From Mesostigma viride (lineage: Eukaryota > Streptophyta > Mesostigmatophyceae > Mesostigmatales > Mesostigmataceae), in the NCBI GenBank assembly GCA_009746045.1, contig RPFO01000034.1:1899146-1963145 (forward strand): a stretch of DNA of 64,000 nt. Reading direction: 5' to 3'. Numbering within the stretch: the first letter of the stretch is position 1; each line of letters begins with the position of its first letter. Shown one piece after another: positions 49,192-61,100 of this stretch. The notes below the pieces were generated by a model that saw only the letters and a program-made list of their open reading frames with translations, was not told the origin of the DNA and made no database searches. A program made the translations under genes and the position numbers.

Positions 49192-50685
49192 TCATCCCAT
49201 AATGCTGGGATCAAAATAATAAGGAATCCAGTCTCCGGCACCTACCTCACGTGCTGTCCATTGTGAATATGCCATGTCATATAACCATTGCGTTCGGTCT
49301 GGTCTTGCAAGCTTGTGGTCTCTAATGTCGTTGATGTCATGTGAGCTCACATCCCACGCCATGTTACCCTCATCCATGGCAATCACAGGGGTGCCACTAA
49401 GGATCGCGTCCACCGAGGACGCAGAATTTAGCACAATCACGCAGTACGCCGCGGCAAGGTCATCAGCCAATGGCGTGCCTGGGCGACTCAGAATGGACCC
49501 CCCAGGGCCATGGGTGCGCTTCTCACCCGCCCTAGGGCTGGGTCGAAACCGGACCTCAAGGCCTAGGTCAAGTTTAAACAATGCCTCCACCACGGTTTCA
49601 TACCATGCCTCAGGCCCCCCAAAATTGTAATAAACAGGAGCCATGTTGGTGTCACCTGCATACTGGCCCATGACAAGGACGATCGCTCCTGTCAGGTTTT
49701 GGCGGTCCTCCTTCCAGGGCGCCACCTGTAGCAAAGGGGCAAACACCTGGTTCCACCGATCTGGAGGCATGTTCTTGGGGCGGATGCCATAGCCGTTCAG
49801 GCCATTCCAGCCAAGCCAGGTGAGCTTATTCAACACATTCTTTCCCTGGAAGGCGGCAAGCTTTCTTCGACCATGATTCGCGTAATCAGCTGCCCTGACG
49901 ACGCTGTACTCGACCGAGCGGAAATGGGACTTCTCCCAAACTAGCCAAGGCCCCTGGACATTCTCCAAGCCGCGGACGGCCTCTGCTTTGTCGTTGCTGA
50001 AAGTCTGCACGGTCCACGTGAACATGAAGGAGCAGTCTGACCCAAATGTGTTCTCCATGATTTTCGGCCTTGGGCTCATATGCGCGACTGCCTGGTGGAT
50101 GGTTTTCATGTTGACCGGGTCATGCGCCCGAACACAAACAAGGCTGTGCGCGTCGACCTTCACATGCTCCGCGAGTGCTGTCAGTTGGCGTACCGTCTGG
50201 TTGAGCCGTTGAATGCGGGGCAAACTCCAATAGGGCTTGTTGTGTGGGTGTTCCTCGGAATACAGTTCCGCTTGCCAATTATGTTTTCTCATGCTTGTGG
50301 CCAGAGCCAGTTCTTTTTTCATCTCGGCTGAATGAGCATGTGAGTTTTGACTTTTCCTAAAAGATCTGTACCATGCGTGTAAACGAGCCTGCTGGCTCGT
50401 GACGTCCGCGTCCGGCAAAATGCCATCGCGTGCAGGTCTTAATTCCAGCGAAATGCCGTTGCCGTACACATGTGCATGTTCCTCAACGATCTCAAACCCA
50501 TAACTCCAGCTTTCGTCGTCGGAGATATCAGCACTTCCTGGTGTTACGATGCCCGGAGTTGATGTGCCCAACAGAGAGTCCCGTTGCTTTTGCTGACGGG
50601 AATGCCTTGATATTCCAAAAAATGCAATGAGAACCAGAGTGGTGCCCAGTGCTAGAATGCGGGAACGAGAATCATTATTTTCCAT
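49192..50685 (-). CDS. intronless type II membrane protein, putative polysaccharide-type glycosyltransferase
   Basis: Intact 497-aa frame. An N-terminal hydrophobic anchor at about residues 11-26 (LALGTTLVLIAFFGIS), preceded by a short polar segment, predicts a type II Golgi/ER protein. The C-terminal third has PLADDLAAAYCVIVLNSASS-VDAILSGTPVIAMDEGN, then HDINDIRDHKLARPDRTQWL and a QWTAREVGAGDWIPYYF end. This layout (small-residue loop, then 'G-PVIA') recalls the donor-binding half of GT-B fold and bacterial capsule-type glycosyltransferases. A potential N-glycosylation site (NQT) is in the middle. Function is inferred from motif similarity only. Unlike its intron-rich neighbours it has none, consistent with retroposition or acquisition from a virus or bacterium. 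It is flanked by retroelement debris. Confidence 0.7.
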   Translation of the reverse strand: MENNDSRSRILALGTTLVLIAFFGISRHSRQQKQRDSLLGTSTPGIVTPGSADISDDESWSYGFEIVEEHAHVYGNGISLELRPARDGILPDADVTSQQARLHAWYRSFRKSQNSHAHSAEMKKELALATSMRKHNWQAELYSEEHPHNKPYWSLPRIQRLNQTVRQLTALAEHVKVDAHSLVCVRAHDPVNMKTIHQAVAHMSPRPKIMENTFGSDCSFMFTWTVQTFSNDKAEAVRGLENVQGPWLVWEKSHFRSVEYSVVRAADYANHGRRKLAAFQGKNVLNKLTWLGWNGLNGYGIRPKNMPPDRWNQVFAPLLQVAPWKEDRQNLTGAIVLVMGQYAGDTNMAPVYYNFGGPEAWYETVVEALFKLDLGLEVRFRPSPRAGEKRTHGPGGSILSRPGTPLADDLAAAYCVIVLNSASSVDAILSGTPVIAMDEGNMAWDVSSHDINDIRDHKLARPDRTQWLYDMAYSQWTAREVGAGDWIPYYFDPSIMG

Positions 50686-53128
50686 GTCTATGCTGAGAAG
50701 TGGTCATTACAATTGCTTCACGTTCACCTTCGGACGACAGCGCACTGAGATTCCAGCCACATCTCAACTGGGCAGCTCGTTTCAGAATCCATATGGCATG
50801 CGTCGTATCATTGTCATGGGCTTCTCAAAATAAGTCGAGCTGGGGAGAGCTTTCTGTGCTACAATACAAGTTTGAAGATGCTATCATTGACGAAGATGAG
50901 AGGTCGATCCTAAGCCCTTGAGCCTTATCCGTAGGTAATGCGGCCGTGGGTAATGCGCCCATTCTTGCATGCTCCGTGCGATAGCGCAACAGCGCGCATT
51001 CAGGAAAACACCCTCGAGCCCCGAGAACTCATGAATACATCTACTTTAGCATGACGTAAAACCTGCCTAAAATATCAACAGATGGAAATCTCGGCGAAGG
51101 GGTGGTACTTGTGCAGTGTCCATTAGCGAATAATTCTGGTGGTGCGCTGCATGCGCACCACCGTTCACCGCATCATAATAAATGATCACGTTCCACTGCC
51201 GGATTCCGAAACACGAACGAGGAGTAGCGGTCAAAATCACTTTGCCACCCTGTTGCAACAAATCTGGCGAAACTCGCAAGCGTCTACCGTGTGTGGGTGG
51301 TTCCACTTTTACAGCCATTCGCATTTCGCAAGCGTCTACAGTGTGGGCGGTTCCGCTTACGGCACTGTAGATAGCAGCTGATGGGAACATGCAGAAAACT
51401 TAGGACAAGCGTCTACAGTCATTCACGCCTTAAGTTGGGTCGGCTTAAGTTGGGTCGAATAGGACTTCGGAATCCTGAGTTATAGATATTTCATCCTAGT
51501 ACGTTTTACATATTATGTTGAGACTTGAGTTCAAATTAGTTCAATTGATTAGAGACTTTCGCGCCTTAAGTTGGGTTCACCCTCTCGAAAACCTTTCAGG
51601 CGTGATCGACTTTAAGTGTAACTTACTATACCTGCGGTATTAGTTCTTACAGTACTGTTCTTCCTGTATTGTAAACGTCTTGCCGGCCTGGCGCGGAGTG
51701 GCGCCTGCACCGGAAGGTCTCTTCACATCTCTTGAGGCTCGACCGTCAGAATCAGGCGCACAGGTGCAAACTCTCATGGATGCTGAGTCCTGTGGGCTGT
51801 GGAAAACGAGGACAACCTTGGCCTCCTAATAGACAAACTTCTCCTGTCACTTTCGGCTCGTTTCGACGTTGGCTTACTTAGTAATTAAAAAAAAAAAAAC
51901 AGAAAAGGCGCTCTTGCTTTGTTCCTGCTCCCGTGCCCGTACAACTTGCCAGGTCGTATAACAAGATAAAATAGCGTCAACTAGACGTAATTGGCGACCG
52001 GTTGTTTGTTTGTTCTGACAATATCTTTGTTACTATTCCGCAGTTTAGTTCTTCAATTTCAAGCTTCGGCTTCGCAAGATGAGGGATGCTGGGCCCCGTG
52101 CATTGCAGGAAATTGTTGAGATCCCGGGCATTACTATATCAGGCATCGGCTCTTTTGAGGTAACGGAGCGCTTTTGAGCAAAGAATTTCCTGTCCTATAT
52201 CGGGGCGGTAGGGAAGGGTCGCATTTCGGGTTCTCTCTGTTGCTGACGGTTTAAGTAGTGGGCTGTCAAGCTGCCCGCGAAGCTGACAGTGGTACGGCGG
52301 GAAATTTTAGCCTGCGCATGCTAACTGTCGTCCATCATGAGGCAGCGTGTCCTTGAGGCCTGCGCAAGGCACTGGTCTGTCGGAATCCTTGCTATCGTTT
52401 TATGTGTTCGGCACATGGCGAATAATGGTGTGTACGGTGATATTGCATACACGGGACCTTGTGTATCCAAAAAACCCGTAGCAAGATGACATGCGTCCAC
52501 ACAAAAGCTTTCCACAACGTTTCTTAGTGAGCTCACAAATTGTAAGAATTTTAAATTTTGGCAGCTGTCTATGCCTGACTATGAGATACTTTCATTCGAT
52601 CACGAATCATCCTCTTGATTCTCTACCCACCCGCGCACGCACCAACCATGCCCCCAGCCCACCTGCCCCCCTGCTATCTATTTATTGCACTGCTATGCCT
52701 TTTCCCTAGAGGCGCTTTAGCTTCACAAGGCAACCACCCTTTTAATAACACGTCAAGGGTCTTTGCTGGCTCATGGTTAACCCGCCCGCCCGCCCGCCCA
52801 CCTGCTAGTTATGTGGCTGTCTCATTTCGCTCTGCTACTTGGCCAGCTTACTTCCTTGAAGGATTTAGGTTTGCGCCTCGCTCACTTGTCGACTCAATTG
52901 TCACGCACTTGGGTAACCCACCCGATCCACGATCCGCGATCCACGATACACACACACACAACACTATACTGTGATGTGTGACCACACACGCGCGCACATG
53001 CACACACACACACACGCTGTTCTTTAGTGACCACACACACCCAGGCACACCCCCACGCACACACACACACGCACACACTGCTGTACTGTAGTGACCACAC
53101 ACACATCCCCGCCTGTGTGTGGCCACCC
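50686..53128. other. intergenic, no gene recognised
   Basis: Mixed sequence. At 51428-51590 the phrase CTTAAGTTGGGT occurs three times. At 52930-53110 (CA)n and CACACG runs dominate. A ~30-bp phrase (cgcaagcgtctac-gtgtggg-ggttcc) is repeated at 51278 and 51330. No domain-bearing frame. Confidence 0.45.
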
Positions 53129-53132
53129 ACCC

Positions 53133-53600
53133 CACGCTTGCTAATGGAGTGTATCGTGCTTGTTCTGATACCTATCGTATACTCATACCCCACGCTTGCT
53201 AATGGAGTGTATCGTGCTTGTTCTGATACCTATCTTATACTCATACCCCACGCTTGCTAATGGAGTGTATCGTGATTGTTCTGATACCTATCTTATACTC
53301 ATACCCCACGCTTGCTAATGGAGTGTATCGTGCTTGTTCTGATACCTATCGTATACTCATACCCCACGCTTGCTAATGGAGTGTATCGTGCTTGTTCTGA
53401 TACCTATCTTATACTCATACCGCACGCTTGCTAATGGAGTGTATCGTGCTTGTTCTGATACCTATCTTATACTCATACCCCACGCTTGCTAATGGAGTGT
53501 ATCGTGCTTGTTCTGATACCTATCTTATACTCATACCCCACGCTTGCTAATGGAGTGTATCGTGCTTGTTCTGATACCTATCTTATACTCATACCCCACG
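53133..53600. repeat. 58-bp minisatellite, ~8 copies
   Basis: Unit starts cgcttgctaatggagtgtat and ends actcatacccca; copies differ by one or two bases (tatcttatac/tatcgtatac). Its lack of stops in one frame makes short spurious frames. Confidence 0.95.
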
Positions 53601-53817
53601 CACACCTCTGTCCTCCTCTTACCCTCCTCCATACACACTTATCCAGTCCGTCCCATCTGTGCCCGTATCCACACACAAGCACATTCAAACACACACACAC
53701 ACACGCACACACATACACACATATCCCCTCATCGATGTAATCTCATGCACGCCCACCCTTCCCTGTGTCGTTGTCACCGCAGCCAGCGCTATAGCGGCAA
53801 TGGCTCTTCATCCCCCA

Positions 53818-54232
53818 GCCTATGCACTTGTCAAGCCTATGCACTTGTTAGGCCTATGCACTTGTTAGGCCTATGCACTTGTTAGGCCTATGCACTTGTT
53901 AGGCCTATGCACTTGTTAGTCCTATGCACTTGTCAGGCCTATGCACTTGTTAGGCCTATGCACTTGTTAGGCCCATGCACTTGTTAGGCCTATGCACTTG
54001 TTAGGCCTATGCACTTGTTAGGCCTTTGCACTTGTTAGGCCTATGCACTTGTTAGCCCTATGCACTTGTCAGGCCTATGCACTTGTTAGGCCTATGCACT
54101 TGTTAGGCCTATGCACTTGTCAGGCCTATGCACTTGTTAGGCCTATGCACTTGTTAGGTCTATGCACTTGTTAGTCAAATGCACTTGTCAGGCCTATGCA
54201 CTGGTTAGGCCTATGCGCTTGTTAGGCGTGTC
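53818..54232. repeat. 17-bp minisatellite, ~24 copies
   Basis: Unit gcctatgcacttgttag with a recurring variant ending ttgtcag. Confidence 0.95.
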
Positions 54233-54536
54233 AATCCCCAGCCTTACAAGTGCATCTGCCTAACCAGTGCACATGCCAGGCACCCATGCCTGTACATTCG
54301 CTGGCTGTCTCAAGCATCATGGATGTCATCACCTTGAGATCTGGGGCCTGGCTTGCACACGAGCGTGTGGCCAATTGGGAGGCGTGCCATCGCTGCCATG
54401 CAACGCTACACACTCTATCTATGTATAGCCCACCATGTCATGCATATAATCTCTCTATATATTCATAACATGCTCTACGTGCTTTACGTAATGTGCTGTA
54501 CATGATATGCAGTTGGTATCAAGGTTGTCTCCTTGA

Positions 54537-54862
54537 TAACATGCAGTACACATGCTATGAAACATGCTGTATGTGTGCTATGAAACATGCTGTGTGTGTG
54601 CTATGAAACATGCTGTGTGTGTGCTATGAAACATGCTGTATGTGTGCTATGAAACATGCTGTATGTGTGCTATGAAACATGCTGTATGTGTGCTATGAAA
54701 CATGCTGTATGTGTGCTATGAAACATGCTGTATGTGTGCTATGAAACATGCTGTATGTGTGCTATGAAACATGCTGTATGTGTGCTATGGAACATGCTGT
54801 ATGTGTGCTATGGAACATGCTGTATGTGTGCTATGAAATATGCTGTATGTGTGCTATGAGAC
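54537..54862. repeat. 23-bp minisatellite, ~14 copies
   Basis: Unit gaaacatgctgtatgtgtgctat (written in two parts: gaaacatgctg + tatgtgtgctat). Early copies read tgtgtgtg and the last copies have a gaac variant. Confidence 0.95.
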
Positions 54863-55169
54863 GATTGCTGTACGTGTGCGTGTCAGGCGCGCGCTGCCTC
54901 TCTCATGGCTACGTGGGCTCACTGGGCTGTACGTGCTCATAGCGAGCGCACGGGCTGTACGCGGGCTATGAGCATGATGTGCATGGGCTGTGCATGTGCG
55001 AGCCATCAACTGTGTCACGCTGAGCGGTCATCGTGACAACACACATGACACATGCGTGCTACACATGGGCTGTGCATGTGCTACACATGGGCTGTGGCTG
55101 TGGTGTGGGTTGCGCCAGGCGGACGTTTCGCGAGAACATGCAATCTACCAATGATGTACTCATAGCGCT

Positions 55170-58100
55170 ATGGTCTTTAGTATGTATGATGTACTTTTAG
55201 CACAATGTGCTACATGTATGATCTATCTGCTTGCCATGCACGACGTTGGGGGGCCTACTCGTGATGCACGACCACGATCGCGCCAGGCGGACATTGCACG
55301 AGGGCGCGACATCGTGTCTGCGTGGCACAAGGGGGGCCGCCGTGGGGGCATCCCCATCTCCAAGAAGACCAATGGGAGTAACCCGGAGATGCCCGCGGGG
55401 ACGCCCCAACGGGACCACGCCAGCGCAGCAGCGAGCACGACAGCGCCACCCGCGGGGCCACTGGCAGATGCCGGGGCAGGGGCGGACATAGGGGCGGACG
55501 TGGGGGCGGACGTAGGGGCGGACATAGGGGAGGACGAAGGGGAGGACTTGGAGGCTCAGCTGGAGATCGCAAGTGAGCGGGAGCAGCAGGTGGCACCGGT
55601 TACAGGGTGGCGTGCCAATAGGAATGCGTGGGCGCGCCGCTTCCGTCACGCCATGCGCGTGGCGCTGCGCATCCCCAAGCGCGACCTGGAGCAGGTGTGG
55701 GGGGGAGTAGGGGTTGGGGGGGGGAATCAAGGGCTTAGGGGTGAGGGATGCAGGGTTGGGTCGGGGGGTTGGGGGAGCGGGTGGGGGGGTGGGCGAGTAG
55801 GGGGGTGATTAGGGATGGGGCTGCTCAGTAGTTGTTTGCCTCTTATGTTCATGATGAGGTGCCCATAATTGTGGGCTGGGGTAATTGAGGGGTTTGCAGG
55901 CATGACAGGGGAGAGCTCGAGTAGACCTAGCAGCATGCGCCTCTGCGGTGTCAGTCGGCACATATGATGCAGGCAACGAAGCAGCGTAACATATCACGAT
56001 TACGTTTCGCAGAATTCTTTCCTTTGATGATCTGAAATCCTGTGAGGTGCTGAAAGGCAGTCCAAGAAGCACCGTGGTGTGTGCTCATCGTTGGGCCTGT
56101 GGGTGTACAGCTATCAAAACAGATTAACTGAAGCCATCTCATCCTTTCATGCCATACATTTTCCCACACAATAGCTTATCAAAGATGTTGTTGTAACAGC
56201 ACGCTGTTAACTTGGGACAGTGCGCTGTTGTTGATGAACAGGATACCCCCCCCCCCCAGCCATGTCCCTCTGGCCATGGGATGGTCTCCGCTAGAGTCTT
56301 GCTACTGCCCGCCCATGCCAGCCTGGATAATTTTCAAGACATGACGTTGCGCTGTAGTGCGGGCCACCAACTACCCATGCACGTAATGCTCGGCCAGACA
56401 TCAAGCTCACGTGATATCTGCTGCGTGCTGCGTGTCAACATTCGGTGACTTCCAACAAAGCACGTGCCATCGCTTCAATTATCTGCTCAGACCTTTGCTG
56501 CACCTCTTCCCTGCACACATCTCCCCTCTTCCCACCTCAGTGCTTCGGCATCTTCTTTATCTTCACCACCAAGGCTGGCTTCATCTTCAGCGGTGAGGTC
56601 GGCACAGGTCGGTGGCGGATGGCAGCATCGTTGTGGTGTTGCCACGTGGCATGGCTGGTCAAGTAACTCGACCCGGGGTTGTGTGATTCCGATTCGGTGT
56701 GCTTCTTGAACCAAGTTTTCGCATGTTTTCGGGGGATGCCCCTTATCGCAAGAAATGTGCATGAAGTGCTCTTTGCGGCCACTGCGGTCCTTGTGTTCAG
56801 TGGGGTTGCCTCAGATGTCCTTTTGTGCATTACCGCATCTTTGGTTACCTTCCGACAGTGCATGCCTTCCTATAGTGCATGCCTTTCCTTCTCAAGGCGG
56901 GGACACGAGCGAGATCGTCGCAGTTGTCCTTTCCCAATAGTAATGCCCACCTCAAGAACATGGGATCGCTCTGGTCGCAGCTGTTCACCTCAAGTGGTTG
57001 GTGGAATGTCCACCTCAAGAAAGAATCTTCTGCCAGAAGAGAATGACCCTGCGCCGTTCCCGTTCCTCCACCTCGCCGCACGTCCTCCACCCCAATGGCA
57101 TGAAGCTGTGGTTGTGGTCATCAAGCTGTGGTTGTGGGGCGTCCATTCTTTCCTAAACCTCTTTCTGCTCGCCCCACGGATTGGCCACCCTACAGGCTCC
57201 CAAGCTGAAAGATGGTCCGCCTCTCAAATCACTATTGACCATACATGCGTGCGCCACCATCCCACGTCACAACCTTCCCAGCTTCTCTTCCCGTCCAATG
57301 CTCTATTAATGAATTCACTTAACTTCAAGTCCTGAGCTCAACCTTCCCACCAGCTCTTACCCTGCCACCGCGCCAGTCCATAGTGCTTTGACCCTGAAAA
57401 CGTACTGCGCCTCCCGTGTCTGGAGGATACACAGGCTCCCTGAAATATTTCTTGTTTTACCCCAAGGGCGACCAATTCTTCTAGGCCTTGTGTTCCATGT
57501 TCCTCCCAGACAGGCCTTGCCTGCTCACTCGCGCTAATCCATCCCTACACCGAATTGGCCGGCAGGCTTCTTTGTGGTCAAGTTGAACAAGGGCACACCC
57601 CACGAGCGGTGGTCCGCGCCCTCCGCGGTGACGTGCGCTGGCGCCGGCTGGGGAATCCAAGCGGGCATCGTGCGCAAGACCCACATCATCTTGCTGCGGT
57701 GAGCACTGGGTTCACAACCAGCCTACTAGCTAGGGGTTTACAACAAACACTTCCCAGCTTCTTTTCCCAAGCAGGCTGTGCGCGCACCTTAGACCCACAT
57801 CATCCTGATGCGGTGGGTTTCAAGGACCTAGGTTTACAACGAAGTAGATGTCCTTGTCGTGATTGCATGGTATCCCTTTGCCTGTGCCCCTACCATCTGA
57901 TTAATTTCATTCGTGCTGTGTAAGTCTTGTTGCTGAAGTAAGCCGCTTTCCTCCTTAACTAGGCTTCAGCGTTGCAGGTGGTATGAGAAGACTTGAGGAG
58001 AAATTTGGGAATTTAAACCTGTCATGGTGCACTCTCCACCCTCATCGATCGAGGCTCACCCTGCGTGTTTTTCTCTTTCATATTCTATACCTCATCAAGC

Positions 58101-61100
58101 GAGGCTCACCCTGCGTGTTTTTCTCTTTCATACTCTATACCTCATCAAGCGAGGTTACCCTGCGTGTTTTTCTCTTTTGCAGGAGCCAACGGGCGGTTGA
58201 CATCTTCAAGGACAAGGCACGAGTGAGTGGGCAAAGTCGCATATAAAGAAGTCAGTGTTTTGTTTTTCAACTACCCAAGCAGGGCATTTTGCACTATATC
58301 ATGTATTTTTGCTTGGGAAAATGATTGCACCTTTTTTCATTTGGTCGGACAGAAATGCGCGGCAGTAAAGCAGACAACTTGCTTGTAGTAGGCAAAAATT
58401 AGTGCGCACTGATGCAAGAATGCTTGTGGGCTTGCATGGGACGGCTTCGGCACCTGCCTCCATCATTCTGCCTGCTGTGCCTGGTGCAGGGTAGCGTAGA
58501 ACCAACCTGCAGCACCGTACACCCTTCACCCTTCACCCTTCACCCTTCACCCTTCACCCTTCACCCTTCACCCTTCACCCTTCACCCTTCACCCTTCACC
58601 CTTCACCCTTCACCCTTCACCCTTCACCCTTCACCCTTCACCCTTCACCCTTCACCCTTCACCCTTCACCCTTCACCCTTCACCCTTCACCCTTCACCCT
58701 TCACCCTTCACCCTTCACCCTTCACCCTTCACCCTTCACCCTTCACCCTTCACCCTTCACCCTTCACCCTTCGCCCTTCGCCCTTCGCCCTTCGCCCTTC
58801 GCCCTTCGCCCTTCGCCCTTCGCCCTTCGCCCTTCGCCCTTCGCCCTTCGCCCTTCGCCCTTCGCCCTTCGCCCTTCGCCCTTCGCCCTTCGCCCTTCGC
58901 CCTTCGCCCTTCGCCCTTCGCCCTTCGCCCGTCGCCCTTCGCCCTTCGCCCTTCGCCCTTCGCCCTTCACCCTTCACCCTTCACCCTTCACCCTTCACCC
59001 TTCACCCTTCACCCTTCACCCTTCACCCTTCACCCTTCACCCTGTATTATGGAATGTCCCGATTGATATAGGTACGCATGGCATGGGCGTTGAAGAGAAT
59101 TCACAGCAATGAAATGGCAAGGAGGCAAGGAGCAAAAAAGAGATCAGTTGTGCCTGGTAGGGTCTGACCTGTCAAGGAACCACCTGCCCCCCAACCGGCC
59201 CCCTTTCCCCCCCCCCCCTGCCCCGGTCTTGCCTCTAATCCATCTCATACTGCAGCTCCCGCATACGGCCGCATGCAAGTTCATGTATGCGTCGCTCCCA
59301 TGGAATGCCTCATCATCATTCGCTAGGGCTTCAACAGATGCCACGCACTGGCTGTGCTAATTACAGGTCGAGCTCAACAAAAGACGTGCTGTGATTGCAT
59401 GACGCGCTGTGCTGCCTTGCTGACGAGTCAGGTGGAGCTCGGCGCGTTCGTCGACATCGCGCTGGGGCCCCTGGGTGGCACCCTGGAGCCGGGCGTGATT
59501 GTGGCGCCGCATGGGCTGGAGGCGACGATGACGACGAGCCGCTCGCTGGGGCTGTTTGCAGGTGTGGGACCTGAATAGGGTTGTTCCCTAGGAAATAGGA
59601 AAATTGATTATGACAACCAGCCGCTCCTTGGGGCTTTCCCCAGGTTGGGGACTTGGACACTAGTGCCTGGAATAATAATTCTCAATGTATTTTAGTATGT
59701 GTGTTTCACGGGCATTCTGTGGTGGCGCAGGCCATGGTGAGATCATAATAGAATCGATTTGTACACGACAACCCCCACTGGAGTAAACTGCTGCGAGCAT
59801 GCAGCACTTAATTCTCAGGGATCATCCCTCCATGAATATTTGTCATGTCGTGCAATCTGCCATGCAGTCTCGTGCATGATATGCCGCGTGAGCTACTGCA
59901 TCGTAGGGCCGGTCTCAGTACACATGCTCTCTGTACTCACTGATGGCTAGTTTTCCATTTTCTCTTGCCTTAATGTCATATGTCTACGGTGGTGGCTATC
60001 TCCTAATCGCAGGTCTTGTTCTCGTACCCAATTCATGAATTTCTGGCTTTTGCCTCATGCATTGTTGTGGTAGTCGTCATTATTTGTTACTATGGCGCAC
60101 CTCAGTGCGAAATTGTTGAGGGGAAACGAAATGTTTGGCTTCTATGCAGCGTGATACCCTTTACACCTGCTGCCTGTCACTGCGATGATCAATAAGCGCA
60201 ATCCCGTATCACTGTGCATAGGTCGTGATTGATTTATCATTTAGTTATATTATTTTACTGTTTGTTTTATGTGACTTGCCTTAATCGAATATTCTATGCA
60301 GGCGTGGGCGTGTTCGGCACACTTGTCACCTTCAACCCACTCATGAACGACCGCTTCTTTGTGCACGAGGTGTCGGTGCGCGGCGTGCTGAGCGGGCGGC
60401 AAGGGCTGGAGGCCTGGCGCTACCATGCGGAGCTGCAGCAGCTCTATCAGGCGCTCGACCGTGCAACGTTAGCGGGTCCAAAGGGTGCGTTGATGGGGAT
60501 CAGTGGCATGATTTGCATTCTTCTCGTAATAGTCTATTTTACCTATCGTATCTGTTGCTTTTAATGTGAATCACTTTCTGCGATCTATTAAGCTATGAAA
60601 ACTTCCCCGATCTGGCTTTGCTTTTTTGATACATAAGACATGGCAGCAAGCAGGGCTGTCCGTTGCATTGCATTAAATGCACCATCGGGACCATGACTTG
60701 CATGGTTGTGTGTGGTAGCAGTAGTCTGTCCCCATGAGCATCTTCTAACAAGTTTATTGCCAAGTCCTGTAGACATCTGTTTTGTGTTTCATTTCCATGT
60801 GCTGATGTACGACTGCATGAGACTCTGCCCTGTCCAGTCGCCTGTCCAAACTGCATGAGACACCGCCCCTGACCAGTGGCCTCGCTTCAAATGAACCTTG
60901 CGATCAATCACTATCAAGGAGACAACCAGCGCAGGCCAGAAATCGGGAGAATCCGGACCATGGTAGCTCGAGCCTGCCGTTATCTTGTCCGCGTGTTCGA
61001 GTCGTTCAGGATGATGAATATGAATGGTGATGGAAATGTGTAGCCTTGTGCATCGAAATTATGGCTGGCTTACGTGTAGAGCGACTAGATGACCTAGACG

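Noticed and set aside
53133-54862. CRISPR-like direct repeats
   Set aside because: The units are contiguous tandem copies with no unique spacers; this is eukaryotic minisatellite DNA.
56679-57335. 218-codon plus frame as a separate gene
   Set aside because: It lies wholly in the intron between SYLF exons 2 and 3 and has no domain or compositional support.
58521-59044. Interstitial telomere repeat
   Set aside because: The unit is TGAAGGG/CGAAGGG, not TTTAGGG or another known telomere heptamer; only the length matches.
58412-59071. 219-codon plus frame of HPSPFTL repeats
   Set aside because: Product of the heptanucleotide array inside a SYLF intron.
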